A program made the position numbers and the translations under genes. Of a DNA stretch of 64,000 nt, positions 8,646 to 18,386 are shown in pieces (within the stretch, counting starts at the first letter, position 1; every line of letters begins with the position of its first letter). The notes beneath the pieces were generated by a model. The model worked only from the letters and a program-made list of their open reading frames with translations, searched no databases and had not been told where the DNA came from. This DNA comes from Tatumella citrea (lineage in GTDB: Bacteria > Pseudomonadota > Gammaproteobacteria > Enterobacterales > Enterobacteriaceae), in the NCBI RefSeq assembly GCF_002163585.1, contig NZ_CP015579.1:2852001-2916000 (forward strand), written 5' to 3'.

Positions 8646-11279
8646 TTACTCGTCTTCAGGTTCAGCATCATCATCGGTCTCCGGTTCCTGACCGAGATCG
8701 TCATCCCCTTCTGCAACCGAACCATCGATAGCATCCAGCTCTTCTTCTTCGACCGGTTCAGCAACACGCTGCAGACCAACAACGTTCTCATCTTCAGCGG
8801 TACGAATCAGAATAACGCCCTGGGTATTACGGCCTACGACGCTGACCTCAGAAACACGGGTTCGGACCAGAGTTCCGGCATCGGTGATCATCATGATTTG
8901 ATCACTGTCTACTACCTGAACAGCGCCAATCACCGGACCATTACGTTCTGTGACCTTAATCGAAATAACCCCCTGAGTCGCACGGGACTTAGTCGGGTAT
9001 TCCTGATTTGCGGTACGTTTACCGTAGCCGTTTTGGGTCACAGTCAGAATCGCACCATCTTCGCGAGGAATAATCAGTGATACAACGCGGTCACTCTCAG
9101 CCAGTTTAATTCCGCGCACACCAGAGGCAGTACGTCCCATCGGCCTGACGGCTTGCTCAGAGAAGCGTACAACTTTACCGGCGGCCGAGAACAGCATCGC
9201 TTCATCATTACCATCAGTCAGCGCTACACCAATCAGCTCATCGTCATCACGCAGATTTACCGCAATAATTCCGGCACTGCGCGGGCGACTGAATTCGGTC
9301 AGTGAGGTTTTCTTCACTGTACCACTGGCTGTTGCCATGAAAATATTCAGACCTTCAGAATATTCACGCACCGGCAGAATCGCCGTAATACGTTCATTGG
9401 CTTCCAGTGGCAGCAGGTTAACGATTGGTCGTCCGCGCGCACCACGGCTGGCTTCAGGCAACTGATAAACCTTCATCCAGTACAGGCGACCACGGCTCGA
9501 GAAGCACAGGATCGTATCATGGGTGTTTGCCACCAGCAGACGATCAATAAAGTCTTCTTCTTTAATTCTGGCCGCTGACTTACCTTTACCACCACGACGT
9601 TGTGCTTCATAGTCGGTGAGTGGCTGGTATTTGACATAGCCCTGATGTGACAGAGTGACTACCACATCTTCCTGGTTGATCAGATCTTCAATATTGATAT
9701 CCGCAGAGTTAGCCGTGATTTCAGTCCGGCGCTCGTCACCAAACTGTTCACGAATAGCCACCAACTCTTCACGAATAACTTCCATCAGACGGTTCGCGTC
9801 CTGCAGAATGAAAATCAGCTCAGCAATCTCATCCAGAAGCTGTTTGTACTCATCCAGCAGTTTTTCATGCTCCATACCGGTCAGTTTCTGCAAACGCAGA
9901 TCCAGAATGGCCTGAGCCTGTTGTTCTGTCAGATAGTAAGCACCATCACGAATGCCGTATTCAGGTTCCAGCCACTCCGGACGAGCTGCATCATCACCGG
10001 CTTTTTCCAGCATCGCAGCAACGTTACCCAACTCCCAGGCTTTAGCGATCAATGCAGCTTTAGCTTCCGCCGGAGATGGTGCGCGACGAATAAGCTCAAT
10101 GACCGGATCGATATTCGCCAGCGCAATCGCCAGACCTTCAAGAATATGGGCACGATCACGGGCTTTGCGCAGCTCATAGATAGTACGACGGGTAACCACT
10201 TCACGGCGATGACGAACGAAGGCTTCCAGAATATCTTTCAGCGGCATAATCTTTGGCTGGCCCTGATGCAGTGCCACCATGTTAATACCGAAAGAGGTCT
10301 GTAACTGGGTCAGAGAATAGAGATTATTAAGTACCACCTCACCCACAGCATCGCGTTTCACTTCAATGACGATGCGCATACCATCTTTATCTGATTCATC
10401 ACGCAGTGCGCTGATGCCTTCGATACGCTTTTCTTTAACCAGCTCAGCAATTTTTTCAATCAGTCGCGCCTTGTTCACCTGATAAGGGATTTCATGCACG
10501 ATGATCGTTTCACGGCCGGTTTTCGCATCAGTCTCAACTTCACCACGACCGCGAATATAAATCTTACCACGACCTGTACGGTAGGCTTCTTCAATGCCTC
10601 TGCGGCCATTGATAATAGCGGCGGTCGGAAAGTCCGGACCAGGAATGTGTTCCATCAGTCCTTCGACAGTAATTTCACTGTCTTCAATCAACGCCAGACA
10701 ACCGTTAATCACTTCAGTAAGGTTATGTGGCGGTATGTTGGTCGCCATCCCGACCGCAATCCCGGAAGAACCATTTACCAGCAGGTTCGGGACTCTGGTC
10801 GGCATAACTTCAGGAATTTGTTCTGTACCGTCGTAGTTAGGTACGAAATCGACCGTCTCTTTGTCCAGGTCAGCCAGTAATTCATGGGCAATTTTGGACA
10901 TACGAATTTCGGTATAACGCATTGCTGCCGCGGAGTCACCGTCGATCGACCCAAAGTTACCCTGGCCGTCAACCAGCATGTAACGCAGTGAAAACGGCTG
11001 TGCCATACGAACAATGGTTTCATAGACAGCAGAATCACCGTGCGGGTGATATTTACCGATGACATCCCCGACAACACGGGCAGATTTTTTGTAGGCTTTG
11101 TTCCAGTCGTTACCTAATTCGCTCATGGCAAACAGCACACGACGGTGTACTGGTTTCAGGCCATCACGCACATCAGGCAACGCACGGCCAACGATGACCG
11201 ACATGGCATAATCAAGATAAGAATTTTTTAATTCTTCCTCGATATTAACCGGGGTGATTTCTCTTGCTAAGTCGCTCAT
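8646..11279 (-). CDS. gyrA: DNA gyrase subunit A
   Basis: Breakage-reunion subunit of DNA gyrase, which introduces negative supercoils using GyrB ATPase. The 877-residue protein shows the winged-helix/tower core with catalytic Tyr122 ([10 protein letters not shown]) and the C-terminal beta-pinwheel with the GyrA-box (QRRGGKG). The tail is very acidic ([20 protein letters not shown]). In the quinolone-resistance-determining region residue 83 is Ser (susceptible type) and residue 87 is Glu (codon GAA) where E. coli has Asp. It is transcribed alone, divergently from ubiG, with its own terminator. Identification is certain. Confidence 0.99.
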   Translation of the reverse strand: MSDLAREITPVNIEEELKNSYLDYAMSVIVGRALPDVRDGLKPVHRRVLFAMSELGNDWNKAYKKSARVVGDVIGKYHPHGDSAVYETIVRMAQPFSLRYMLVDGQGNFGSIDGDSAAAMRYTEIRMSKIAHELLADLDKETVDFVPNYDGTEQIPEVMPTRVPNLLVNGSSGIAVGMATNIPPHNLTEVINGCLALIEDSEITVEGLMEHIPGPDFPTAAIINGRRGIEEAYRTGRGKIYIRGRGEVETDAKTGRETIIVHEIPYQVNKARLIEKIAELVKEKRIEGISALRDESDKDGMRIVIEVKRDAVGEVVLNNLYSLTQLQTSFGINMVALHQGQPKIMPLKDILEAFVRHRREVVTRRTIYELRKARDRAHILEGLAIALANIDPVIELIRRAPSPAEAKAALIAKAWELGNVAAMLEKAGDDAARPEWLEPEYGIRDGAYYLTEQQAQAILDLRLQKLTGMEHEKLLDEYKQLLDEIAELIFILQDANRLMEVIREELVAIREQFGDERRTEITANSADINIEDLINQEDVVVTLSHQGYVKYQPLTDYEAQRRGGKGKSAARIKEEDFIDRLLVANTHDTILCFSSRGRLYWMKVYQLPEASRGARGRPIVNLLPLEANERITAILPVREYSEGLNIFMATASGTVKKTSLTEFSRPRSAGIIAVNLRDDDELIGVALTDGNDEAMLFSAAGKVVRFSEQAVRPMGRTASGVRGIKLAESDRVVSLIIPREDGAILTVTQNGYGKRTANQEYPTKSRATQGVISIKVTERNGPVIGAVQVVDSDQIMMITDAGTLVRTRVSEVSVVGRNTQGVILIRTAEDENVVGLQRVAEPVEEEELDAIDGSVAEGDDDLGQEPETDDDAEPEDE

Positions 11280-11450
11280 GGAGCCGATATCCCTCTAGAT
11301 ATTGCCGACTATTCAGACCGCAAATCATATCACATTACCGCCCTGCGGTGCACGTCAGCATCAGATAAGTTACACAGATCAACAAGCGGAGGGTGCCGCA
11401 AGCCTTGTAAGCGTTTATACTCGGGAAAATTTTGTCAGGAGTAGAGATTT

Positions 11451-12182
11451 ATGAATATGCCTTCACCAGAAAAACAGCAGAATGTTGACCACCAGGAAAT
11501 TGCCAAATTTGAAGCAGTGGCTTCCCGATGGTGGGACCTGGAAGGCGAGTTCAAACCGCTACATCGTATTAATCCCCTGCGACTCGGCTATATCAGTCAG
11601 AACAGTCAGGGGCTATTCGGTAAAAAAGTTCTGGATGTTGGTTGTGGTGGCGGGATTCTGGCAGAAAGCATGGCCCGCGAAGGTGCCGACGTTACCGGAC
11701 TGGATATGGGTGCAGAACCCCTGGAAGTCGCCCGTCTGCATGCACTGGAAAGCGGAGTCACCGTAAATTACGTGCAACGTACCGTTGAAGAACATGCCGG
11801 ACTGTTCGCCGGACAATATGATGTCGTAACCTGCATGGAAATGCTGGAGCATGTTCCGGACCCACGTTCGGTAGTTCATGCCTGTGCCAGCCTGGTAAAA
11901 CCTGGCGGGCAGGTATTTTTCTCTACAATTAACCGTAATCCAAAAGCCTGGCTGATGGCGGTATTCGGTGCTGAATATGTTTTACGTATGGTACCGCGCG
12001 GCACCCACGACATTAAAAAGTTTATCCGGCCGGCAGAGCTGCTGAACTGGGTTGACGAAACTCCGTTACGCGAAGAAGGGATGATCGGATTGCATTACAA
12101 TCCTTTGACCAACAAGTTCCGGCTGGGGCATGGCGTGGATGTTAATTATATGATTCACACCAGTTTCCCTGAAAGCGCCTGA
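11451..12182 (+). CDS. ubiG: Ubiquinone biosynthesis O-methyltransferase UbiG
   Basis: SAM-dependent methyltransferase for both O-methylation steps of ubiquinone biosynthesis. The 243-residue protein has a class I methyltransferase fold: motif [14 protein letters not shown] (about residues 63-75), an acidic residue after the second strand (VTGLDMG), and motif [13 protein letters not shown]. The N-terminal string [19 protein letters not shown] is diagnostic of UbiG. The start has CAGGAG about 10 nt upstream. The gene pair divergent with gyrA is conserved across Enterobacterales. A long-loop inverted repeat (CCTCCGGA / TCCGGAGG, 12216-12250) follows but lacks a T-run. Confidence 0.97.
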   Translation: MNMPSPEKQQNVDHQEIAKFEAVASRWWDLEGEFKPLHRINPLRLGYISQNSQGLFGKKVLDVGCGGGILAESMAREGADVTGLDMGAEPLEVARLHALESGVTVNYVQRTVEEHAGLFAGQYDVVTCMEMLEHVPDPRSVVHACASLVKPGGQVFFSTINRNPKAWLMAVFGAEYVLRMVPRGTHDIKKFIRPAELLNWVDETPLREEGMIGLHYNPLTNKFRLGHGVDVNYMIHTSFPESA

Positions 12183-12478
12183 TGACTGAGCAATAGCTGA
12201 TTTATGCCTGAAAAACCTCCGGATGGACGATAAAATATGCCCTCCGGAGGAACATGTAGTGACTGTCACTTAAACTATCACTTCTGACAGATAAAAGACC
12301 TTCCCCAGCCAGCACTGAATGAAAAATCGGCGACCGATCGCAAAAAGAATTTTTTTCTTTCAATTGTTGACATCAGAGCGTGCCTTTAATCATGCGGGTT
12401 ACGGAAAAAATCGTAAATTACAAGCCAAATCACCATCAATTTTTCCTCTTGTTAAGTCCGGGGAAGTCACTAGAATAA
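12183..12478. other. Intergenic region ubiG-nrdA, distal part
   Basis: About 300 bp without a credible gene; an 81-codon ORF here overlaps the nrdA control sites and resembles nothing. It holds the inverted repeat at 12216-12250 and AT-rich DNA with possible promoter hexamers (TTGACA near 12367), none with a confident -10 partner. Confidence 0.4.
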
Positions 12479-12524
12479 ACCCTATCTTGTTATATATTTT
12501 CTATACAGCCCCTACATGTAGTGG
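12479..12524 (+). promoter_or_regulatory. Candidate pair of NrdR boxes before nrdA
   Basis: ACCCTATCTTGTTATA (12479-12494) and CCCCTACATGTAGTGG (12509-12524) each partly match the NrdR box consensus ACAC.ATAT.T.GTGT; the second contains a perfect CTACATGTAG palindrome. Start-to-start spacing is 30 bp, near the roughly 31-32 bp typical of NrdR box pairs. NrdR is the ATP/dATP-sensing repressor of RNR operons. This is a visual match only. Confidence 0.45.
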
Positions 12525-12564
12525 TTATCCACAGTCTTATTCACAAAGAAAATGCTGTGCATAA
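12525..12564 (+). promoter_or_regulatory. Cluster of three consensus DnaA boxes upstream of nrdA
   Basis: TTATCCACA (12525-12533, plus), TTATTCACA (12537-12545, plus) and TGTGCATAA (12556-12564, the complement of TTATGCACA, minus) all fit the 9-mer TTATNCACA exactly. The E. coli nrdAB promoter also carries DnaA boxes, through which DnaA couples dNTP supply to replication initiation. The cluster ends 53 bp before the nrdA start codon. Confidence 0.8.
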
Positions 12565-12617
12565 CTACGCAAAATGTATAACTCACTGATACTCATGCAT
12601 AGATAGGTAAACGCGAC

Positions 12618-14897
12618 ATGAATCAAAGTCTGCTCGTTACGAAACGCGATGGAAGCCAGGAACGAATCAATCTCGATAAAATACACCGGGTACTCGATTG
12701 GGCAGCAGAAGGTCTTCACAATGTCTCTGTCTCACAGGTAGAACTGCGCTCGCATATTCAGTTTTATGACGGAATTAAAACATCTGATATTCATGAAACC
12801 ATTATCAAAGCAGCGGCAGACCTGATCTCACGTGATGCACCTGATTACCAGTATCTTGCAGCACGTCTGGCGATTTTCCATCTGCGTAAAAAAGCTTACG
12901 GACAGTTTGAACCCCCGGCGCTGTATGACCATGTCAGATCCATGGTTGAGCGCGGTAAATACGATAGCCACCTGCTGGAAGATTATACTGCTGAAGAATT
13001 TGCACAGATGGACGGATTTATCGACCACTGGCGTGATATGACATTCTCTTATGCGGCAGTAAAACAGCTGGAAGGCAAATATCTGGTTCAGAACCGTGTC
13101 AGCGGTGAGATCTATGAGAGTGCGCAGTTCCTGTATATCCTGGTCGCTGCCTGTCTGTTTTCGGCATACCCGCGTGAAACCCGTCTTGACTACATCAAAC
13201 GTTTTTACGATGCGGTATCCACATTTAAGATTTCACTGCCTACGCCAATTATGGCCGGCGTACGCACCCCGACCCGCCAGTTCAGTTCCTGCGTGTTAAT
13301 TGAATGTGGTGACAGCCTGGATTCCATTAATGCCACTTCCAGTGCGATTGTGAAATATGTATCACAGCGCGCCGGTATTGGTATTAACGCGGGTCGCATT
13401 CGTGCGCTCGGTAGCCCGATTCGCGGCGGTGAAGCATTCCACACCGGATGTATCCCGTTCTATAAGCACTTCCAGACAGCGGTTAAATCCTGTTCTCAGG
13501 GCGGTGTCCGTGGTGGTGCAGCCACGCTGTTCTACCCTATCTGGCATCTGGAAGTAGAAAGCCTGCTGGTGTTAAAAAACAACCGTGGTGTTGAAGGAAA
13601 CCGTGTTCGTCATATGGACTACGGAGTACAACTCAACAAACTGATGTACCAGCGTTTACTTAAAGGCGAAGACATTACCCTGTTCAGCCCGTCGGATGTC
13701 CCGGGCCTGTATGATGCTTTCTTTGCTGATCAGGATGAATTTGAACGCCTGTATGTTAAATATGAGCAGGACAGCAGCATCCGTAAACAACGGATTAAAG
13801 CAGTAGAACTGTTTTCTCTGATGATGCAGGAACGTGCTTCAACCGGACGTATTTATATTCAGAACGTTGACCACTGCAACACCCATAGCCCGTTTGATCC
13901 GGCAATTGCTCCTGTACGTCAGTCAAACCTGTGTCTGGAAATTGCCCTGCCTACCCGGCCACTGGAAGATGTCAACGATGAGAATGGCGAAATCGCCCTG
14001 TGTACTCTGTCGGCATTTAACCTGGGAGCTATCAGCAGCCTGGACGAACTGGAAGATTTGTCTGTACTTGCGGTGCGTGCTCTGGATGCGCTGCTGGATT
14101 ATCAGGACTACCCGATTCCTGCCGCACAACGCGGTGCGATGGGCCGTCGTACTCTGGGTATTGGTGTCATTAACTATGCATACTACCTGGCGAAACACGG
14201 TAAGCGTTATTCCGATGGTAGTGCTAATAACCTGACTCACAAGACCTTTGAAGCTATTCAGTACTACCTGCTAAAAGCTTCTAACGAGCTGGCTAAAGAA
14301 CAGGGTGCTTGCCCGTGGTTTAATGAAACCACTTATGCTGCCGGTGTGCTGCCGATTGATACCTATAAAGCAGACCTCGATGCAATCTGTAATGAGCCAT
14401 TGCATCTGGACTGGGAATCTCTGAGAGAGTCCATCCGTACCCATGGCCTGCGTAACTCGACTCTGTCCGCGCTGATGCCTTCGGAAACATCTTCCCAGAT
14501 TTCCAATGCGACCAACGGCATTGAGCCACCACGCGGTCATGTCAGTATTAAAGCCTCGAAAGACGGTATCCTGCGTCAGGTGGTACCAGATTATGAAGAG
14601 CTGAAAAATAACTATGAGCTGTTGTGGGAAATGCCATCGAACGATGGTTACCTGCAACTGGTGGGTGTGATGCAGAAATTTGTCGACCAGTCGATTTCAG
14701 CAAACACCAACTATGACCCTTCCCGGTTTGCTAACGGTAAGGTGCCAATGAAACAGCTGCTGAAAGACCTGCTGACCGCCTATAAATTTGGCGTTAAGAC
14801 GCTGTATTACCAGAACACCCGTGATGGTGCTGAAGATGCTCAGGATGACCTGGCACCGGCCGATGACGGTTGTGAAGGCGGCGCCTGCAAGATTTAA
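12618..14897 (+). CDS. nrdA: Ribonucleoside-diphosphate reductase alpha subunit (class Ia)
   Basis: Large subunit of aerobic ribonucleotide reductase, reducing NDPs to dNDPs. The 759-residue chain has an N-terminal ATP-cone (about residues 5-95, allosteric activity site), active-site Cys225 (in SSCVLIECG), the thiyl-radical and redox-partner Cys in SNLCLEIALP and IALCTLSAFN, and C-terminal swinging-arm cysteines 752 and 757 (CEGGACKI). Length and residues match E. coli NrdA (761). AGGTAA precedes the ATG. It heads nrdA-nrdB-yfaE and is probably controlled by DnaA and NrdR sites upstream. The autotransporter gene yfaL that precedes nrdA in E. coli is absent. Confidence 0.99.
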   Translation: MNQSLLVTKRDGSQERINLDKIHRVLDWAAEGLHNVSVSQVELRSHIQFYDGIKTSDIHETIIKAAADLISRDAPDYQYLAARLAIFHLRKKAYGQFEPPALYDHVRSMVERGKYDSHLLEDYTAEEFAQMDGFIDHWRDMTFSYAAVKQLEGKYLVQNRVSGEIYESAQFLYILVAACLFSAYPRETRLDYIKRFYDAVSTFKISLPTPIMAGVRTPTRQFSSCVLIECGDSLDSINATSSAIVKYVSQRAGIGINAGRIRALGSPIRGGEAFHTGCIPFYKHFQTAVKSCSQGGVRGGAATLFYPIWHLEVESLLVLKNNRGVEGNRVRHMDYGVQLNKLMYQRLLKGEDITLFSPSDVPGLYDAFFADQDEFERLYVKYEQDSSIRKQRIKAVELFSLMMQERASTGRIYIQNVDHCNTHSPFDPAIAPVRQSNLCLEIALPTRPLEDVNDENGEIALCTLSAFNLGAISSLDELEDLSVLAVRALDALLDYQDYPIPAAQRGAMGRRTLGIGVINYAYYLAKHGKRYSDGSANNLTHKTFEAIQYYLLKASNELAKEQGACPWFNETTYAAGVLPIDTYKADLDAICNEPLHLDWESLRESIRTHGLRNSTLSALMPSETSSQISNATNGIEPPRGHVSIKASKDGILRQVVPDYEELKNNYELLWEMPSNDGYLQLVGVMQKFVDQSISANTNYDPSRFANGKVPMKQLLKDLLTAYKFGVKTLYYQNTRDGAEDAQDDLAPADDGCEGGACKI

Positions 14898-14905
14898 ACC
14901 TCTGC

Positions 14906-14927
14906 CAGGGGCCATCACCGGCCCCTG
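14906..14927 (+). terminator. Hairpin in the nrdA-nrdB spacer
   Basis: A perfect 8-bp GC-rich stem CAGGGGCC / GGCCCCTG with a 6-nt loop lies 9 nt after the nrdA stop and is followed only by ACTTTAGCTATTT. It may stabilise the nrdA 3' end or attenuate transcription into nrdB, but it lacks the T-run of a strong terminator. Confidence 0.5.
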
Positions 14928-14981
14928 ACTTTAGCTATTTAACCGCTAAAACGTTAGCCTGTATCTATCGGATGTTTGCTT

Positions 14982-16112
14982 ATGGCCTATACCACATTCT
15001 CGCAAAACAAAAATGACCAGTTAAAAGAACCGATGTTTTTCGGACAGTCGGTGAACGTCGCCCGTTTCGACCAGCAAAAATATGATATTTTTGAAAAACT
15101 GATCGAGAAACAACTGTCTTTTTTCTGGCGTCCTGAAGAAGTTGATGTTGCCCGTGACCGGATTGACTACCAGTCTTTACCCGAGCATGAGAAGCATATC
15201 TTTATCAGCAATCTGAAATATCAGACCCTGCTGGATTCTATTCAGGGACGCAGTCCAAACGTTGCGTTACTGCCGCTGGTCTCTATTCCTGAGCTGGAAA
15301 CCTGGATTGAAACCTGGGCGTTTTCTGAGACCATCCATTCCCGCTCCTACACTCATATTATCCGAAACATTGTGACCGACCCGGCGCTGGTGTTTGACGA
15401 TATCGTGACTAATGAGCAGATTCTCAAGCGCGCTGAAGATATCACCGGCTATTATGACGACCTGATTGAAATGACCAGCTACTGGCACTTGCTGGGTGAA
15501 GGCACCCACCAGGTGGGCGGTAAAGAGATAGTGGTCAACCTGCGCGCACTGAAGAAACAGCTTTATCTGTGTCTGATGAGTGTCAATGCGCTGGAAGCTA
15601 TCCGTTTCTATGTCAGTTTTGCCTGTTCTTTCGCTTTTGCTGAACGTGAACTGATGGAAGGCAATGCTAAGATTATTCGTCTGATTGCCCGTGATGAAGC
15701 TCTGCACCTGACCGGTACTCAGCATATGCTGAACCTGATGCGCAGCGGTGAAGATGATCCGGAAATGAAAGAGATTGCTGCTGAATGCCAGGAGCAATGC
15801 TATGAGCTGTTTAAGAAAGCGGCCATTCAGGAAAAAGAATGGGCTGAGTATCTGTTCCGTGACGGTTCAATGATTGGTCTGAACAAAGATATTCTCTGCC
15901 AGTACATTGAATATATTACCAACATCCGTATGCAGGCTGTCGGACTCAATCTACCGTTCCAGACCCGTTCTAACCCGATCCCGTGGATCAATTCATGGCT
16001 GGTATCGGATAATGTTCAGGTTGCTCCGCAGGAAGTAGAGGTAAGTTCTTATCTGGTCGGACAAATCGACTCGGAAGTCGGTGCTGACGATTTTAACGAC
16101 TTCCAGCTGTAA
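14982..16112 (+). CDS. nrdB: Ribonucleoside-diphosphate reductase beta subunit (class Ia)
   Basis: Small subunit carrying the diferric-tyrosyl radical cofactor. The 376-residue protein has iron ligands in [18 protein letters not shown], with radical Tyr123 counting Met (Tyr122 in E. coli numbering), in the [25 protein letters not shown] helix, and the C-terminal NrdA-binding tail ending DFNDFQL. The frame is open from a TTG at 14976, but ATG at 14982 gives MAYTTFSQ, the family N-terminus. It follows nrdA by 84 bp and is followed after 2 bp by yfaE. Confidence 0.98.
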   Translation: MAYTTFSQNKNDQLKEPMFFGQSVNVARFDQQKYDIFEKLIEKQLSFFWRPEEVDVARDRIDYQSLPEHEKHIFISNLKYQTLLDSIQGRSPNVALLPLVSIPELETWIETWAFSETIHSRSYTHIIRNIVTDPALVFDDIVTNEQILKRAEDITGYYDDLIEMTSYWHLLGEGTHQVGGKEIVVNLRALKKQLYLCLMSVNALEAIRFYVSFACSFAFAERELMEGNAKIIRLIARDEALHLTGTQHMLNLMRSGEDDPEMKEIAAECQEQCYELFKKAAIQEKEWAEYLFRDGSMIGLNKDILCQYIEYITNIRMQAVGLNLPFQTRSNPIPWINSWLVSDNVQVAPQEVEVSSYLVGQIDSEVGADDFNDFQL

Positions 16113-16114
16113 TA

Positions 16115-16381
16115 ATGGATAAGTCCAGTGTCATCACACTCAGTCGCTCAGGGCGTGAGCTTGAGTGTGTTGAAAACGCCTACCCTAATCTGCTGAGCGC
16201 ACTCGAAGCTCATCAGTTACCGGTCGAGTACCAGTGCCGTGAAGGCTATTGCGGATCATGTCGTCTGAAACTGCGAAAAGGCAAAGTCTGCTACCGCAGT
16301 GAGCCGCTGGCATTTGTTGGCCAGGGTGAAATTTTACCCTGCTGCTGCCGGCCGGTGGGTGATATTGAACTGGAGCTTTAG
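16115..16381 (+). CDS. yfaE: [2Fe-2S] ferredoxin YfaE, NrdB cofactor maintenance
   Basis: Small plant-type ferredoxin that delivers electrons to regenerate the NrdB diferric-tyrosyl cofactor. The 88 residues hold the 2Fe-2S ligand pattern C-x4-C-x2-C (CREGYCGSC) and a fourth Cys in the LPCCCRP segment. Its start codon is two bases after the nrdB stop, indicating translational coupling. The nrdA-nrdB-yfaE order is the standard enterobacterial operon. Confidence 0.95.
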   Translation: MDKSSVITLSRSGRELECVENAYPNLLSALEAHQLPVEYQCREGYCGSCRLKLRKGKVCYRSEPLAFVGQGEILPCCCRPVGDIELEL

Positions 16382-16386
16382 CCTGC

Positions 16387-16416
16387 AGTTATCGCCGGAA
16401 TAAACCGGCGATAACT
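16387..16416. terminator. Hairpin between convergent yfaE and cupin gene
   Basis: A perfect 12-bp inverted repeat AGTTATCGCCGG / CCGGCGATAACT with a 6-nt loop, 5 bp after the yfaE stop. There is no T-run in either direction, but stability and position support a bidirectional transcription end or 3'-protecting hairpin. Confidence 0.6.
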
Positions 16417-16418
16417 GA

Positions 16419-16670
16419 TTAGTCGACAATAAATAACCTTGCACCATCGACAGTCGAGGAACGATGAGCCTCTGCCTGATCAGCCACCTGATAACTCATC
16501 CCCGCTTTTAACGTGAATGTCCTGCCATCCTCAAGTTCGGTAACCATCTCGCCTTCCAGGCAAAACAAAATATGGCCTTTCTTGCACCAGTGTTCTGCCA
16601 GATAACCTGCTGAATAGGTGACGTCTCTGACACGGATATCACCAAACTGGCGGGTTTTCCAGACAGCCAT
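16419..16670 (-). CDS. DHCW-motif cupin-fold protein, N-terminus lost to a codon-2 stop
   Basis: Small single-domain cupin of unknown function. The conserved block GYLAEHWCKKGHILFCLEGEMVTELEDGRTF matches the 'DHCW motif cupin fold' family, here with EHCW-like EHWC order, and ends in LFIVD. The open frame begins at ATG 16670, giving 83 residues. Upstream, the same frame continues as INDIPFGITDWQTVTGENHAGEQG, which is the normal family N-terminus. The expected start ATG (16748-16746), with AGGA 8 nt before it, is directly followed by TAG. The full gene would encode about 110 residues. It is either a fresh pseudogene, uses a weak internal start, or contains a sequence error. Confidence 0.7.
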   Translation of the reverse strand: MAVWKTRQFGDIRVRDVTYSAGYLAEHWCKKGHILFCLEGEMVTELEDGRTFTLKAGMSYQVADQAEAHRSSTVDGARLFIVD

Positions 16671-16742
16671 CCCTTGTTCACCAGCATGATTCTCACCGGT
16701 AACTGTCTGCCAGTCTGTTATACCGAACGGAATATCATTTAT

Positions 16743-16748
16743 CTACAT
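16743..16748 (-). other. ATG-TAG: start codon followed by in-frame stop
   Basis: Minus-strand ATG then TAG at the natural start of the cupin gene. CAG is a single C-to-T change from TAG, and M-Q-I-N-D-I-P-F-G would be a plausible original N-terminus. The next Met codon in frame is 26 codons downstream. Confidence 0.75.
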
Positions 16749-16801
16749 CGTCACAATCCTGTTAAAACCGACAAACGGTCGTTATGAATAAAATTATAAA
16801 A

Positions 16802-17998
16802 TTAAGGAAGCAGCAAATGCCCGGTCACTTCCAACCAGCTATGGCTTGCCGGAGAGTTTCTTCCCTGTAGCCAGCGTAACAGCATGTTCATTGCAACCGT
16901 GCTGATCAGTTCCTGACGGGCCGACAGTGAGTGGCGTTGAGTATTAAAAGTCAGCTGATGTGCTTCAGTGCCCTGTGGAGTCGCCAGACAAATCCCCAGT
17001 GACTGTTCATTCAGTTCACCCACAGCCAGAGCCAGTGATGCCCGATGATGTTTAGCCAGCGACACCGTACGCTCAGCCAGTTCAGACAGCGTTTCAACAC
17101 CAGCTGCCGGTAAATCACTGCCCTGCAACGGTACATCCGCAGAAGCCAGTGACCAGTGAAGATACCCTGCCGTAAATTTCTCACTGACCGACAGAGTTAA
17201 TCCCTGCTGTCTGATTTCACGTGCCAGCACGGCCGGGAGCCCTTCCGTGCCTTCAAACAGAATCCAGTCTGCCAGTTGCTGACGAATATTTTGCCAGCAG
17301 CTATTCATCGCCACAGCCTCACTCCCGGGACCGGTCAGTTTAATTTCCACCACCGGCATCGCCGCCCGGTACCCCAGAGTGACGCCTGCGGGCAGTATTA
17401 AACTGTCCAGTTGTGCCGCCAGATCACTTTCTCCGCGACCAAAGGTCGTCAGTCTCAGGCAAAGGGGCTTCTCAGGCAGGCTGAATTGTTCAGCCAGTCG
17501 AGGCAGGATTTGCTCAGTAACCATCACCTTAAACTCCGAAGGCACTCCGGGAGTAAAAAAGATCCGACAGTCATTCAGTGTCACCGCAAAACCGCAGGCT
17601 GTTCCTACGCGGTTATCGATCATTTCAGCGCCCTGCGGAATTTCCGCCTGTTTTCGGTTAGAGGCAGCCATCGTTCGCCCACGTTCACTGAAAAAAGCTT
17701 CTATTCGCTGCAACCACTGTTCATTCAGTTCAAGTTTAACCCCACAGGCAATGGCTGCGGCCTGAGCACTGAGATCATCGCTGGTAGGCCCCAGCCCGCC
17801 ATTAACAATCAGCACATCGGCCTGCAGGCTTCGTTGCTTTAACTCTTCCACCAGTGCATCTAACTGGTCTCCCACCGTTGAACGGTGAGTCATCACCAGC
17901 CCGTGAGAAAAAAAGGTATCCGCCAGCCAGCCCGCATTGGTATCGGTGATCTGTCCATACAACACTTCATCGCCGGTAGATAACATTTCAATATTCAA
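16802..17998 (-). CDS. yfaY: CinA-like protein YfaY (NMN deamidase homologue, likely inactive C-domain)
   Basis: A 398-residue two-domain protein of the CinA family. The N-terminal molybdopterin-binding-like domain (about 1-170) has IEMLSTGDEVLYGQITDTNAGWL and NGGLGPTSDDLS motifs. The C-terminal PncC-type domain (about 245-398) lacks the usual SAESCTGG active-site string and has SVSEKFTAGYL instead. This agrees with E. coli YfaY (400 aa), which is reported to lack NMN amidohydrolase activity. The start is a TTG with AGGAG 7 nt before it. Monocistronic as far as I can see. Its function is not known. Confidence 0.88.
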   Translation of the reverse strand: MNIEMLSTGDEVLYGQITDTNAGWLADTFFSHGLVMTHRSTVGDQLDALVEELKQRSLQADVLIVNGGLGPTSDDLSAQAAAIACGVKLELNEQWLQRIEAFFSERGRTMAASNRKQAEIPQGAEMIDNRVGTACGFAVTLNDCRIFFTPGVPSEFKVMVTEQILPRLAEQFSLPEKPLCLRLTTFGRGESDLAAQLDSLILPAGVTLGYRAAMPVVEIKLTGPGSEAVAMNSCWQNIRQQLADWILFEGTEGLPAVLAREIRQQGLTLSVSEKFTAGYLHWSLASADVPLQGSDLPAAGVETLSELAERTVSLAKHHRASLALAVGELNEQSLGICLATPQGTEAHQLTFNTQRHSLSARQELISTVAMNMLLRWLQGRNSPASHSWLEVTGHLLLP

Positions 17999-18000
17999 CT

Positions 18001-18386
18001 TACTGCTCCTGGACAGTTAACGTGGCCTGTTTCGTATCAGCCACAGATAGCGGCTGCTTCGGAAGATGAAAATATACTGAGGGATTCATTTAAATACTGT
18101 CCGCAAGTGATTACAAGCCCGGACATCAGCTGTCATAAAAAAACGGCAAACTCAGCAGCATCACAGATAAAAGCCCTGTGTGCATCGTTATCCCGAAGAG
18201 TAAAATAACCTGAGCAGCCAGTGGAAAATGCACCTTTTCTCTGATTATTCTGATAAATTTCTTAGCAATGAATTTTAGGAGCGGTGCCCTGTCGTAATGG
18301 ATGAACACCATTCACCGGCACAAGATGCAGTGACTTTGTCGCCGCAGCCAACTAACACCCGAACAATCAAGGAAAATGTTTCCGGT
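18001..18386. other. yfaY-opgD divergent control region
   Basis: About 390 bp between divergent genes. It contains a 61-codon minus-strand ORF (18126-18311) with a hydrophobic C-terminal half but no good ribosome-binding site, which I do not accept as a gene. An alternative in-frame start for opgD lies at 18297. No clear operator was recognised. Confidence 0.4.

Noticed and set aside
12216..12250. Inverted repeat after ubiG as a terminator
   Set aside because: An 8-bp stem with a 19-nt loop and no T-run; too weak to call.
12319..12564. 81-codon ORF before nrdA
   Set aside because: It spans the NrdR and DnaA sites and encodes a low-complexity, unrecognised peptide.
15267..15797. 176-codon ORF antisense to nrdB
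   Set aside because: Shadow of a highly conserved gene.
18126..18311. 61-codon hydrophobic minus-strand ORF
   Set aside because: No good ribosome-binding site; it overlaps an extended opgD frame and is not conserved as far as I can judge.
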